This document shows positions 33,601 to 43,800 of a DNA stretch of 52,267 bases, in pieces (position 1 is the first letter of the stretch; the number at the start of each line of letters is the position of its first letter). The translations under genes were made by a program, and so were the position numbers. The notes beneath the pieces were generated by a model. The model was given only the letters and a program-made list of their open reading frames with translations. It was not told where the DNA came from and ran no database searches. This DNA is from an uncultured Clostridia bacterium (GTDB lineage Bacteria > Bacillota > Clostridia > TANB77 > CAG-508), in NCBI GenBank assembly GCA_934149115.1, contig CAKPDW010000002.1, positions 1 through 52,267 of the forward strand, in the 5' to 3' direction.

Positions 33601-35493
33601 TACTGGTTTATTTAAAATATGTGCCATTGCTCCTACCATTTTCTGTGCTGTGTCTAATATTAAATTTGTATCTGAATCTAGTGTTATTATATATTTTATT
33701 TTTTCATTAAAGTTTTCTAATGTATTTGATATAAAGTCACCTTTTTCTTTTTCTAATAATAAATCATTAAATTGTATTAATAAGCCTCTTTTTCTTTCCC
33801 AACCTAAATATTTTTCTTCTTTTTCATTCCATCTTCTTTTTCTGTATACAAAATTAAATTTTTCTTTTGTTTTGTATTTTTGATTTAACTCATATACTCC
33901 TTTTTCTCCACTTTCTATAACTTCTCTATCATTTTTTTCCACTTCTTTTTCAGATGTTGTGCAATCTCCAAGTATTGTGAAATAAAGGTTTTTGTCGTCA
34001 TTTGCTAATGAATATATTTCTATTTTTTTCAATATCTCATTTACTTTTTCTTCTGAATCTAGTATTGTTGGAATTACTACCATTGTTTTATGTTCTTCAT
34101 CAATTCCGTCTTCAAAATTGATTTTAGGTAATTTTACTGATTTTTTTATTTTTAATATTATATAATTTATTGTTTTTATTGTTATTTCATATAATGGTGT
34201 GTACAGTAATATAAATATGATAATTTTTAATATCATTGATACTTTTATTTTTTCTACTATTAATATACTTAGTGTTAATGGTAAAACACATGCGAAAAAA
34301 ATATATAAATTTGATGCTTTTTTTACTGATTTTTTCTTAACTTTTTTCTCTAATATCTTTTCTTTTAATTCATAAATTCCTTCATCTATTAAATAATACC
34401 CTACATGTGCTTTTCGAAGTTCTGATTTATTATTTGTGTGTACATATCTATTTGCTAGTTTTAATATTTCTTCTGTTATATATATTTCTGATATTTTAGT
34501 TTTATTGGATAATTTTTTTATTTTGTTCCTGTATAATTCTTTAGTATCTTCTGTTTGTTTTGGAAAAATCCCACTTGGATCATTGTTTAATAATTCTTCT
34601 GTTTTATTTGTTTTTTCAAATATTTTTTGAAAACTAATTCTGTTTATTAATTTTATTGATGTTATACATGAACCTATTCTTATTTTTAATGTTGCAACAT
34701 ATAAGTGCTCTTTTTGAACAATATCATCTGTTGTGGTTCCCAATTTATTTATTTGTTTTTCTAATACTTCTATATATGGATTGCCTTTTTTCCCTATTCT
34801 TCTTAATTTGTATACCATATATTCTATAAAAGAATAATTCAAATCATTTATTTTGCTTTTATTTTTTAATTTCTGTTTAAACATTCTTTCTTCTGTTGGT
34901 TTTATTTCTATTAGTCTTTCATATATATTTTCTACCTTATATTTTTGAATTTGTGAATAATATATTTTATCGCATATATCTGATATTTTTTGGATTATTG
35001 CTATTTCCATAAATATTCCTATATTCCATATTTCTTCCATTGATAGTATTTTTCTTGTTTGATAATCATTTATTGCTTTTATTATTTTTTCTTCTGTTAT
35101 ACTCTCATCACTAAATGCTACAATTTCACTTGCTAATACGTATATTCTAGCATATCCTGCATATTTTCCATTTGCTATTCCTGGTAATTTCATATATTTT
35201 TTTAATGTTAATGATTTTTCTATATTTTTTGTTGTTTCTTCTATTACATAAAAATTATCTAATAACCATTCACCAGCTGAATGTATTTTTATTCCTAATC
35301 TTAAATGTTCATTTAATAATTGATATGTTTTGAAAATGTTTCTAAAGTTTTCTTGAACTTTTTGAATTGGATATGTTATTTTTTCTGATTTTTTGCTTAT
35401 TATATGTTCTTCTGCTGATTGTTTTAAATATTTTTCTAATTGATTTTCTTCTAAATTTGTACCTTTTATATTTAGATACTTGTATTTACTCAT
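27616..35493 (-). CDS. Cyclic beta-1,2-glucan synthase-like enzyme (GT84 + GH94, NdvB type)
   Basis: A 2625-residue membrane enzyme with the architecture of cyclic beta-1,2-glucan synthases. N-terminal region (1-390), a membrane pair (about 394-445), a GT2-like GT84 domain with MVVIPTILDSEEK near 469, the DxD motif in ITLDSDTN near 606 and RWIRGDWQ near 753, further membrane helices (about 780-955), a glucoamylase-like domain (about 970-1350, GISESAYSLKD), and a C-terminal GH94 phosphorylase module (about 1360-2625) with two N-domain-like parts and the catalytic aspartate in GDWND near 2307. The GT makes beta-1,2-glucan chains; the GH94 part trims them. In Proteobacteria the product is a periplasmic osmoregulatory glucan; here it would be outside the cell or in the wall. 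It has its own promoter and is monocistronic. Confidence 0.9.
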   Translation of the reverse strand: MSKYKYLNIKGTNLEENQLEKYLKQSAEEHIISKKSEKITYPIQKVQENFRNIFKTYQLLNEHLRLGIKIHSAGEWLLDNFYVIEETTKNIEKSLTLKKYMKLPGIANGKYAGYARIYVLASEIVAFSDESITEEKIIKAINDYQTRKILSMEEIWNIGIFMEIAIIQKISDICDKIYYSQIQKYKVENIYERLIEIKPTEERMFKQKLKNKSKINDLNYSFIEYMVYKLRRIGKKGNPYIEVLEKQINKLGTTTDDIVQKEHLYVATLKIRIGSCITSIKLINRISFQKIFEKTNKTEELLNNDPSGIFPKQTEDTKELYRNKIKKLSNKTKISEIYITEEILKLANRYVHTNNKSELRKAHVGYYLIDEGIYELKEKILEKKVKKKSVKKASNLYIFFACVLPLTLSILIVEKIKVSMILKIIIFILLYTPLYEITIKTINYIILKIKKSVKLPKINFEDGIDEEHKTMVVIPTILDSEEKVNEILKKIEIYSLANDDKNLYFTILGDCTTSEKEVEKNDREVIESGEKGVYELNQKYKTKEKFNFVYRKRRWNEKEEKYLGWERKRGLLIQFNDLLLEKEKGDFISNTLENFNEKIKYIITLDSDTNLILDTAQKMVGAMAHILNKPVIEGKIVTKGYSIMQPRIGITLEDSQKTMFTKIFSSNPGIDFYTNAISDIYQDCFGEGIFTGKGIYDLEIYQKLIKNELPENRILSHDLLEGNYLRCGLLTDVVLLDSFPSQYLSYLERENRWIRGDWQIASWMEKTINKKENPINNVSRFKIFDNLRRSILPIIQIIIFGIAIANKSIPLLAIALISLYMTSVLEIIDKIIFRKSITEKKIYADKKFYKNVSGIRGTILRNSIELTFLPTTAINAFLAITKTLYRLKVKKKLLEWKTSDSVDKSIENTLECYCRKMIFNIFSGIIMFGFLNPLGMVIGTLWIFAPYIAWLLSQKIVIERKITKENKEYLQTIALETWKYFEESFTKENNYLVPDNYQVGRKNSFVIRTSSTNIGLEILSIMSAYDLKFITLEKCTDMIRKVIETIEKLIKWNGHLYNWYNIKTLEPLKPEYISTVDSGNFVGYLYVLRTFLKLKEIDPILEKAVEKLIEETNFKYLYSEKHRLFSIGFDVTSNKLTDSYYDFLASEARQTSFIAIAKKDIKYKHWINLSRTLTSQNGLKGLISWSGTAFEYTMPNLIMKVPEGSLLNESCKFALACQINYANKNQIPFGISESAYSLKDLQGNYQYKAFGIPTLGLKRGLAEELVIAPYATATFLEFDTEEMIKNLKKIEKYNMRNKYGFYDALDFTRERINSDKKYEPVKTYMAHHQGLILNNINNILNKDILRKRFMKNPEVESIKVLLNERMPDAVVLSKEDRNKVNKGKYVSIYDDKEIVYTPSEEFNRYNAISSDQYTNIIDYKGNGYSKYKNIQINRYRNRIDCNEGIGIYFKNLRTKKIWSTFDSDKVTFTQGKEEFLKREENIETKVKVFLAPDEPAEIRQVNIKNDGILENKIEIYMAIEPLLSVIQDDIAHPAYNNMFLKFEYQKDEKIIICSRKLKDKKIYLGIKVIQKKDQELELELEKEKFLGRNTTIPRAVIESSNFTNEEIETVEPIIAFKSKIELQPQTEEKINYIYRVSENKEEIINYFNEITPEGVETILELAKAKSEEEIKFLEINGEKIESNQRLLGHLLEKDIPREITKTFNIEEVWKFGISGDNPIILLEMKNIEELYVLEELLDAIEFFNVKNIRIDLCILNNEKMSYETFVKEGINEVIKNHRLEYLRNNQIFVLNKNELTQSDIETIETIANVKLNANTGGLKSNLDEIENIKQVEKNKEYEYKSVNEKIAKEDLEFYNEIGGFTKDEYIINIEGNIPPRAWSNIIANKDFGTVTTENSGGYTWIENSRLKRITTWENDAIQDFKSEEIIVKDIDKREYWNFGNDAEKNSYQVRYGMGYSKYIQINNDLIQENTVFVPLDGKVKINHLIIKNKDRNKRRLTLYYAINLSMGEEKQKNLGKIKVSKKENIIELENICKTNFDETIKITSSEKIKSYTNDYKNFFKEKMNPEKGINKKTLVPEGNILIKNEIVLEIPIELDGFERKNINIMFGQGIEEYIDINKVEKELEKIDKYWKEKTEKIKIKTPSEKINLYMNKWLIYQTITSRLNGKTGFYQSGGATGFRDQLQDSLGMKWIDINILKNQIIESSKHQFKEGDVMHWWHTSNKTGIRTQMSDDRLWLPYSVIEYINFTEDYQILEEKTEYAKGIILDGYEEKYGKFDYTEEKETIYEHCIRAIEKSLDFGKNGFPKIGTGDWNDSLNKIGNKGKGESIWLGFFLYDILNKWEKILEYKGDNDKKEKYKKIKNELKIKLNKEAWDGEWYRRAITDEEELIGSSKNKECKIDSIAQSWSIISKAGENEKKYIALKSAQKYLVDENNKIIKLLTPPFKEENIDPGYIKKYPAGVRENGGQYTHSSIWLVMAFAEMGLLEEAVNYLEMINPITHTEDKEKAQRYKIEPYVIAGDVYSNKYMTGRGGWSWYTGSSSWYYKVCLENILGLKKKGTKLYLPQRIPNQWEKFEIQYRYKSNLYNIKIEKSKTESKKVICNGNEIEKTYIELRDDNKIENIEIKL

Positions 35494-35555
35494 TGGAATT
35501 ATCTCCTCTTGTTCACCTTATCTTGATTGATATTTTTTCCAATTTTTTAATATAT

Positions 35556-35584
35556 ATACTATCTTTCATTTATTTTGTTTCCAA
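35556..35584 (-). promoter_or_regulatory. Promoter of the glucan synthase gene
   Basis: Minus strand TTGGAA (35579-35584), 17-bp spacer, TAGTAT (35556-35561), about 62 nt before the start codon, which has AGGAGATA upstream. Confidence 0.5.
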
Positions 35585-35648
35585 GAAAAATCTATAAAAA
35601 GTAAAAGCGTCTTTATTCATGCACATTTGTTTTTTTGTTATTTTTCTA

Positions 35649-35685
35649 TAAAAAAAGTAGTACGTTTTAAAAATAGCGTACTACT
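35649..35685 (-). terminator. Terminator of the surface-protein operon
   Basis: A perfect 9-bp stem AGTAGTACG/CGTACTACT (35656-35664, 35677-35685) with a 12-nt loop, followed on the minus strand by seven T; 17 nt after the second surface-protein gene ends. Confidence 0.87.
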
Positions 35686-35701
35686 CTAAAAATCTTATTT
35701 T

Positions 35702-38700
35702 TTATTTTATAATTTTCTTTTTAATTAATACAATTCCTGCTGCTAATATTATTCCTGAAATTGTTATTGCAATTGCATAATTTCTCTTGTTGTATTCTCT
35801 TATTGAAATACCAGTTGGCTCTGTTAATGTTACATAGTTTGGTGCATCTGCATCTCTTTCACCATTTAGGTGTAATACTGTTCCATTTACTTCAACTTCT
35901 TTTGCACCTTCATAATCTGTTTTTAATTCTCCATTATCATAACCTGTTGCTGCTAAATATTCTCCTCTTGCAACTTCTGCATTTCCTGGCACTGCTAATT
36001 CGTCTCTTCTTCCGACTGTGTTTGAATATGATAGAACTTCAGCTATGTTATTATATAAATCATTTTGTGAATTTTCTTCATTTAATTGTTTTGAAACTAC
36101 TACTCTTATTTGTCCTGATGCTGAGTTTCCTGTAGCTGTAGCTGCTTGTTCAGGTACTAATTCTGCTATAACATCTGGGTTATACATTTCATTTTCTGTA
36201 ACAATTACATTGCTCTTTCCATCTGATATGTATTCTCTACCTTTTGAATCTACTAGAGTTTGTTGACCATTGTTATCTGTATATACTTTTGAATCTAACA
36301 TTTTATTATTTTTTAGTTCTTCTAATGTTATTGGTGTCCAGCTACTGTTTTCTATACTTGTATTGTCCTCTTCACTTGATGATGCGTCATTATCTACATA
36401 GTCTATAATTTGTTCAACTTTTGTTTTTACAATTTTGTCTGTGTCATTGTTTTTGTTGTTATAGTAGTTTAATCCAACATATTTACCATATTCAATCATT
36501 TCTCCAGATACATAGTCATTTTCTTTTTCAAGTTCTGCAACTTTATTTAATATATCTTCTGAGTTTGTGAATTCAGCTAATTTTCCTGTCCAATCTACTT
36601 CAGAATTATTTTTTATTGTTATTTGATATTCTATTTTTAATAAAGTTCCATTCTTAAATTGACTTTCTGTAGGAATATATTCAAAACCTTGTATATTATT
36701 TTCCTCATTCAAGTGTGTTACTTTTTCTACATACTTGCTGTTTGGTTTTTCTTTATTAATTGTTCCATCTTCATTGAAGTATACATTTAATAATTCAGTT
36801 GTTCCATCATCTTTATATAAAGATATTCTTGATATTTTCTTGTCTAATTCTATTGCTGTTTCTGATCTTTTCTCTAGTCCAAAGTCAATATTTTTTACTG
36901 TATATGTGTATTCATTTAGTCCATTTACTTTATTGACTGTTCCATAATCTATGTAATCTTGGTGTTCTATTTCAATATTCAATTTTGCTGTATTTGCAAC
37001 CATTTGTGTATTTTTTATTAGTTCTGTATGGTCATTTGTATTATCTGCACTTTCTAATATTGTTCCTATTTGATTATTAATATTTTTTGAATATGCTACA
37101 ACTTTCATTCTTTGTAATTCATAATCTCTTGCATCTGATACTCTTGAATCATTTAACTTGTTTGTTTTTAGGTCTTGCCATTCATTGTTTAGTGTGCTTG
37201 TTCCGTCTTCATTTGTCATATCAGCTTGATATGCTGTATTTTTATAATCTTGGCCATTATATTTTACTGTTGCTTCTTTATTTCCATATTTGAATCTTAC
37301 TACATAATTTCCTGCAAGAACTCCTTTGAAGTTATAATATCCATTTTCATCTGTTGTTACATCTTTTAATCTGTAGTCTTTTTTCTCCTCTGATGTTAGA
37401 TTTGTGAAATCTTCTTCTGACCAAATTTTTTCGTATTCAATACCATCTATTTGGATTTTTTCAACTAATTGTACGTCTATGTCTTTAATTGGTTTTTCTC
37501 CGTCTTCCATGATTCCGTTTCCAACTTTTTGTCCGTACAATAAATCTACTGTTTCAGAATCTTCCCATACATTACCATTTATTTCTCTGTTGTATCTATA
37601 TAATTCAATATTGATTGCTGGTGCTGATTCTGTATCATCTTCATACCATTCTTTTACATTTCTTGTTAGGTCAATATTGTCTGGTGCTGAATCTCTATCT
37701 ATTATTCCTGCTACTTTTCCATCTGAGTAATATGTTGAATAATTTGCTATTTCTGCAACGTTATTCTTCTCTCCTAATAAATCTTGTCTTTCAGCTGTTC
37801 CTTTATAACCATCTTTATCAACTTCAAATGTTATAAACATTTCTAGTTGTTCACCTTTTGATAAACGTTGTCCTTTTAAATCTGTTATTGTTAATTTTTT
37901 GTAATCATCATTTACTTGTTTGTTTGTATCATTACATGTGAATCTTTGCATATTATCTGACCAATATGTATATGTTGGTGTTTCATTTGCTTTTACAATT
38001 CTATAATATGGGCTTTCTGCAACTACTTTATTTACTCTATCTTGGTTATTATCTAAAACGTTTGCTTTTATGTCTTCATTTACTAATGTAAATGATTTGT
38101 CATAATAATCATTTATTTGATTTATTGTTGCTACTAAGTCACCATTTGCTTGGCTCTCATTATTTACTGCTATTCTATATGTTAGATATACTTTTAAGTC
38201 TGTATCTGCTTTTATATTTTTTACTACTTCTGCACTCTTTTCATATACTGTTGAACGATATTCGTAATCTGAACTATATAGTCCTAATTTATATTTTCCT
38301 ATTTTACAAGCTTCAATTTGAACTTCTAAAGCTTCTTTATTTGCTTCATCTTCTACATCAACATATTTGTTATATGTTTTTGTAATTTCTTTTTCATTTA
38401 CTATCATTTCTGCTTTATATAAATCTTTGAATAATGATAAGTCTGTTTTTTCTCTTTCTTTTACAGCTAGATTGATGTGTAACATATAATTATATATTGT
38501 TTTATATGTTGTTGTTTTTCCTTTTTCATCATTTAATACACTTAATTCTTTTACATCATCTGCTTCACTTACTGATATTTTATTATCTACTGGATAATAA
38601 ACTCCTGTATTACCTGTTGTTGCTGTCATTTTATATTGATCTATTATATGTTCATTGTTATCTAATACAGTTAATGTTGATAATCTTCTTGTATTTGTAC

Positions 38701-40858
38701 TGTTTGGTACTGAAAATGCTGTTGATGTATAATCTAAATCTAATGTATCTTTTCCATTACTTGCATATCCTTTTGTATTTCCATTTGAGTCTATGCTATT
38801 TCCACCATATACTTCTGTAAATTTCTTATTGTAATTATCTCTTTCTGTTGCATCTTCTGAAGCTATTGAATCTTTTTCATATGCTTCTTTTTCTTTTTTA
38901 CTTGCTTTTATATATGTTTGTGCATCTCCGTTTGCTGTTGGAAGTGCTGTTGATGCTTCATAGTGTTGTCCATCATATTTGAATTCTACATCATATGAAA
39001 TATCATATCCATCTTCTTTCATATCTGATTCTTTACTTGATCCTGGAACATTGATGTTTGGTATTTTGTATTTTCCATTTTCATCTGTATATATTGGATA
39101 GCTTAATTCTTTTTGATTGTCTTCATCATATACTTTTGCTAATTCTCTTTTTTCTATTTTTCCGTCTTTTCTATATACTTTATATATGTATACTTCTGCA
39201 TTTTTATATCCATTTTCTCCGTCTTGTTTTGTTCCTTCTTTATAATCAGGATTCTTTTTGTCTGGTTCTTTATCTATCCAAACTTCTCCTTCCATTGGAA
39301 TTGTTAATCTTATCAATTCTTCTGGATTATGTTTTATATTGAATGAATATTCTGCTTTTTCATACCATCTTGCTCCAACATATACTTGTGCTAATGGTTG
39401 TGATTTGTTTGGTGTTAAATCTTTTAACTCTACCCAGTATTCCCATTTTACAACATGTTTATGGTAATATCCATGTGAGCATCTCTTTGCTCCTCCTGAA
39501 CATGTTTGTTTTCCATTTGAATCATATTGAGCTGATGTATGATGACCTCCACATGGGCAATTTTTTGCTCCTTCTTCACACCATATTGCTTTTGATTGTG
39601 GTTCCCATTTTGCTGAGAAATACTCTCCTTTAAGTGATGAATATTCTCCTCCTGCATTCATGTATTTAAAATCAAATTTTAAATTTTCTATATATCTCAT
39701 ATCATCTATATAATCTAAAACTATATAGAATTCTTCTCCATTATGAGGATATGTTGCTTTATCAGTTGATTCTCTTTTATCATATTTGAAGTGCCATTTT
39801 GAACTGTCTACTTCTCCTAAATTACTTACTAATGTTGCATTAGTTATTGCTGAAAAATCTACTTTACCTCTTTCTGTTGTAACTGATTCTTCATAATAGT
39901 TTATTTTAAATGGTCCTATTAAGTATTTTTGATTATCTTTATCATATTGAACTTCTGCTTTATCGCTTTCTCCTGTAACTTTATAATCAATTACAGGTGC
40001 TGTTACTGTAGCTTCTTTTCCGTTTACAGTTACTGTCTTTTTCTCTGTAACAATTTTTCCGTTTGAATCTCTTTTTGCTACTTTCTTTATATATGCTTCA
40101 AATGCTTCCGCTTCTTTTGATAATGCTGTTGCTTGTACTTTATTTGAACTTCCTCCTGCTGGTGTCTTCCACCATGCATATTGTACATATGTATATGGGA
40201 AGTATTTTCCACTATCTTTTATTTCTACATAATAATATTTTCCTGAGTTTTCATCTTTTACTACGAAATCTTTTGGTTCACCTGATGTTTTATCTATGTT
40301 TACACCATAAATTACTGTTCCATATAGATTATAAAAATATGCATTTTCAATTTTTCCTGTATATTCTTTATCTGTTATATTATAAAATGTACTATCTTTT
40401 GATTGAAAGTTTTCAGATATTTCCGCTAAAACATATGCTTCTTCTGGTGTAGCTGTCTTTTTGCTTGATTCTTTATAATGTCCATATGTATAACTTGTTG
40501 TTGCTGAATATGGGTTTTTAAAACTTGCTGATGTTACATCTCCTGATGCTGTTTTTTCTTCTTGGAATATTTTCTTTCCTATATCATTCATTGTTAGATA
40601 TGGTTCTGATTGGCTTTTTCCTCCTGTTGATACTGTTGTTCTAGCAGAACCTATTAATCCAATTCCTTTACCTGAACATAATGTATCATTCTCATTTATC
40701 AAATCTTCATAAGTTATATATGGAAATCCTTTTGGTAAACCATTTCCTTCTGAAATCATTTCGTTTGTTGATTTTGCACATATTTTATATCCTGAATACA
40801 TTATTAATGTTAATGCTATTACTAAAATTATTGAAAATATTACTTTACTTTTTTTCAT
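35702..40858 (-). CDS. Large surface protein with SdrD/Cna-B-like domains and a Cys/His-rich insert
   Basis: 1718 residues, secreted: hydrophobic signal near 5-24, C-terminal membrane helix near 1694-1712 with a lysine tail, preceded by EPTG (1680-1683), which resembles a sorting signal but is not LPxTG. Two SdrD/Cna-B-type beta domains are visible: EGEVWIDKEPDKKNPDYKEG... to the DENGKYKIPNINVPG turn (about 523-660) and INGNVWEDSE...DENGYYNFKGVLAGNYVV (about 1090-1200). Near 425-465 lies a block with seven Cys and six His (NCPCGGHH...CSHGYYHKH). No catalytic domain was seen. It follows the first surface-protein gene by 5 nt, so both are made together. It may be an adhesin or matrix protein. 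Confidence 0.82.
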   Translation of the reverse strand: MKKSKVIFSIILVIALTLIMYSGYKICAKSTNEMISEGNGLPKGFPYITYEDLINENDTLCSGKGIGLIGSARTTVSTGGKSQSEPYLTMNDIGKKIFQEEKTASGDVTSASFKNPYSATTSYTYGHYKESSKKTATPEEAYVLAEISENFQSKDSTFYNITDKEYTGKIENAYFYNLYGTVIYGVNIDKTSGEPKDFVVKDENSGKYYYVEIKDSGKYFPYTYVQYAWWKTPAGGSSNKVQATALSKEAEAFEAYIKKVAKRDSNGKIVTEKKTVTVNGKEATVTAPVIDYKVTGESDKAEVQYDKDNQKYLIGPFKINYYEESVTTERGKVDFSAITNATLVSNLGEVDSSKWHFKYDKRESTDKATYPHNGEEFYIVLDYIDDMRYIENLKFDFKYMNAGGEYSSLKGEYFSAKWEPQSKAIWCEEGAKNCPCGGHHTSAQYDSNGKQTCSGGAKRCSHGYYHKHVVKWEYWVELKDLTPNKSQPLAQVYVGARWYEKAEYSFNIKHNPEELIRLTIPMEGEVWIDKEPDKKNPDYKEGTKQDGENGYKNAEVYIYKVYRKDGKIEKRELAKVYDEDNQKELSYPIYTDENGKYKIPNINVPGSSKESDMKEDGYDISYDVEFKYDGQHYEASTALPTANGDAQTYIKASKKEKEAYEKDSIASEDATERDNYNKKFTEVYGGNSIDSNGNTKGYASNGKDTLDLDYTSTAFSVPNSTNTRRLSTLTVLDNNEHIIDQYKMTATTGNTGVYYPVDNKISVSEADDVKELSVLNDEKGKTTTYKTIYNYMLHINLAVKEREKTDLSLFKDLYKAEMIVNEKEITKTYNKYVDVEDEANKEALEVQIEACKIGKYKLGLYSSDYEYRSTVYEKSAEVVKNIKADTDLKVYLTYRIAVNNESQANGDLVATINQINDYYDKSFTLVNEDIKANVLDNNQDRVNKVVAESPYYRIVKANETPTYTYWSDNMQRFTCNDTNKQVNDDYKKLTITDLKGQRLSKGEQLEMFITFEVDKDGYKGTAERQDLLGEKNNVAEIANYSTYYSDGKVAGIIDRDSAPDNIDLTRNVKEWYEDDTESAPAINIELYRYNREINGNVWEDSETVDLLYGQKVGNGIMEDGEKPIKDIDVQLVEKIQIDGIEYEKIWSEEDFTNLTSEEKKDYRLKDVTTDENGYYNFKGVLAGNYVVRFKYGNKEATVKYNGQDYKNTAYQADMTNEDGTSTLNNEWQDLKTNKLNDSRVSDARDYELQRMKVVAYSKNINNQIGTILESADNTNDHTELIKNTQMVANTAKLNIEIEHQDYIDYGTVNKVNGLNEYTYTVKNIDFGLEKRSETAIELDKKISRISLYKDDGTTELLNVYFNEDGTINKEKPNSKYVEKVTHLNEENNIQGFEYIPTESQFKNGTLLKIEYQITIKNNSEVDWTGKLAEFTNSEDILNKVAELEKENDYVSGEMIEYGKYVGLNYYNNKNNDTDKIVKTKVEQIIDYVDNDASSSEEDNTSIENSSWTPITLEELKNNKMLDSKVYTDNNGQQTLVDSKGREYISDGKSNVIVTENEMYNPDVIAELVPEQAATATGNSASGQIRVVVSKQLNEENSQNDLYNNIAEVLSYSNTVGRRDELAVPGNAEVARGEYLAATGYDNGELKTDYEGAKEVEVNGTVLHLNGERDADAPNYVTLTEPTGISIREYNKRNYAIAITISGIILAAGIVLIKKKIIK

Positions 40859-40863
40859 TTGTA

Positions 40864-43800
40864 TTACACCTCCTTTCTGAATCTTATTTGAATTTTATAA
40901 ATTAACTTACTTTTCTTTATTGCTACTACAGCAATTATTACTGCTATTAATCCTGCAATTATTGCTGACATATATATTAATGTTTCACCTGTTTTTACAC
41001 CTATGATTAAGTCTGCTGATGACATATCATCATCTTTTTGGTCTTTGTCTCCTGGTGTAGAATCCGCATCAGCAATTCCTGCTTTGTTATAATCTTTTGC
41101 AATTTCTGCTTGGTTGTTTATGATACCTGTATTTGTTTCTGTCATTGCTTTTGTTAATGTTAATTTTACAGTTTTTTCTTGTCCTGCTTGTATAGCAGTA
41201 TTAGCTAACTCGTCTGTATAAAGATTTCCATCATTTCCTTTATACCAGTTTTTGTTCAACTCTGTATTGAACTCAAGTTCTTCTGGTAGATAATCTACTA
41301 ATTGTTTTGCATAACCTTCGATTTCTCCTTCATTTTTAACTGTAAATGTGTATTCTACTAATACTGTTGATCCATTTAAATATTTTGCATTTATATCTAC
41401 TTTGGCTAAATCTGTGTTGTTAAAATCATATGCTTTTGTTCCACCTTTATTTTGTACAGTAACTTTGCTAATTGTTTTTGTTAATGCTAAATCAAATGAT
41501 GTTGCTTTTATTAATCCCATGTCTATGTTTGATTTACTTCCGTTTTCTATTGTTATTACATCTGTTGTTCCTACAGTTGTTCCATTTTCTTGAGAATTAA
41601 TTACATCTGAATTTTTGTCTTCTGCTACTCCTTGTTTTCTATATTCTGTTAATCCGTATTTACTACTGTCATAAGAGAATATTGCAATATATGTTCCGTT
41701 ATCTAAATTACTAAATTTATATTCACCATCTTGATTTGTTGCTGTTTTTTCAATTTGTTCTGATGTTTTTGTATTTATTAATTTTACTTCTATTCCTGAT
41801 ATTTTAGCTTCTCCATTATCTTTTTGTCCATTTTTATCTTCGTCTATCCATACTGTACCTTTAATCTCGTATTTATTTTTTGTATCTGTTGTTTCATTAT
41901 TTGATTTATTATTTTGGCTATTTGAATTTGAACTATTTGATGTTTCAGTATTTTCTGTATTATTTGCCGTTCTTTCTATTATATTTGTTACTTTGTTAGA
42001 ATCAACTTTTGTAATGTCTTCTCCTTCAACATTTCCAACATTTGTTATAGTTCTTTGTGGTGCAGATATATCATTTACTTCTGCTACAACTTTTGCTTTT
42101 AATTCTCCTTCTGGTAATATGCTTGTATATACTGTTGCATCTTCATTTTTTGCAACTACTTTTGATACTTCTACTCCATCTACCACATAATCTAATTTTT
42201 TTATTGTTACTTCATCTGGTAATTTATCAATTAATGTAACATCGTTTGCTCTTGCTGAACCTACATTTTTTATATTAAATGTATATTCTATTTCGTCTCC
42301 GACTTTTATGTACTCATTTGTTTTGTTAGATATTTGTGCTACTTCCAATTTTGGTCTTCCAACTGTTATATCAATTTCACCTGCTTGATATTCTTCTCCA
42401 TTAACAGCTATTGTTGAACTTGTAGCTATTGTATCTTTATATGTGTTTTCTTTCATATTTCCTATTGTCCAGTCACCAATAACTAATGCTGTTCTTCCTG
42501 GTTGTAACTCATCAATTGTCCATGTTACTTTTCTTGTTGATTTATCATAGTTTGTTGTTTCAATTTTTCTTAATGTTAGACCATCATCTTCATATCCTCT
42601 TACATAACTCTCATTGTAGTTTAATCCTTCTGGTAAAACTTTTGTTACTTTTATGTTTCTCATTACATCTTGACTATTGTTTTGAATTTGAATTTTTGAT
42701 TCAATTTCCTCATTTACTCTTGCTACTGATTCTTCTGTTTCTATTGTTTCCTCAGCTACTAAATTAGCTTTTTCTACAACAATTCCTGCATCTTCTGATT
42801 CTATTGATTTATCTAATTCTTTTGCTGATACTGTTGATTTACATACTAATTTAATTTCTGGAATTCCATTAATTTTATTTTCTTTATATTTTGTTTCACC
42901 ATTTTCATCAACATATTCTTCATTTATACTATATGTTCCATCTTCATTTTGTGTAAAACCTTCTTCTGTTGCATAATATTCTTCTATTGTTGGTAATTTA
43001 TTTGCTTGTACAAAGAACTCAACTTTCTTGATTTCTCCTGGATTTAATTTTTCTATTTTGGTTTCTATTTCTCTGTCTGCACTTAATGACCAACCTTTTG
43101 TTGTTTCTACTGAGCTATATGTTGAATGGCTTGCTAATGTAGCTCCTGTTGGAACTTCTGTTTTTACAACAATATTTTCTGCTGATTCTGATCCAGTATT
43201 TTCTACTGTAACTGTATATTTTATTTTTTCATATTCTTTTACTGTATTTTGAATATTTGATATTGTTTTTACTGCTAATTGTGGTCCTTGTCCTGTTGTT
43301 AGACCAACTATATCTGCTTTTGATTCTTCTTTAAGTGTTGCAACATTATTTTCATTTTCATATATTGTTTTAAATGAACCATAGATATTTGTGTTGTGTT
43401 CTAGATTTTCTGGTATTTGATATTGATATGAATATTTTAATATTTCTCCTGGTTGCATTTCATAATCATTTAATACTATTAAATATGATTTTATATTTTC
43501 TAGATTTTCTGGTATTGTTGTCCATTTGTTGTTATTATCTTCTAAATCTTCTGTTGCTTCTCCGTTTTCAGAATAATATATTGTTGCATTTACTTTATTA
43601 TTTTCATCTGATTTTATTTCTTCTACCATTTTAGTATCAATTGTTGTTCCTAAGTCTTTTCCTGTTGTTACATCTTTGTTTCCTTTAAATGGTGTTCTTC
43701 CTAAGATTTTTACGTCTTTGCAATTATTTTCGTTATTGTTCATTACAATTACGTCCATTGTTGCTGTTTTTGCTTCATCAAAAATTTCTATTTTATCAGT

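Noticed and set aside
39448..39657. 69-codon minus-strand frame inside the second surface protein gene
   Set aside because: Out-of-frame shadow of the Cys/His-rich region; no ribosome site.
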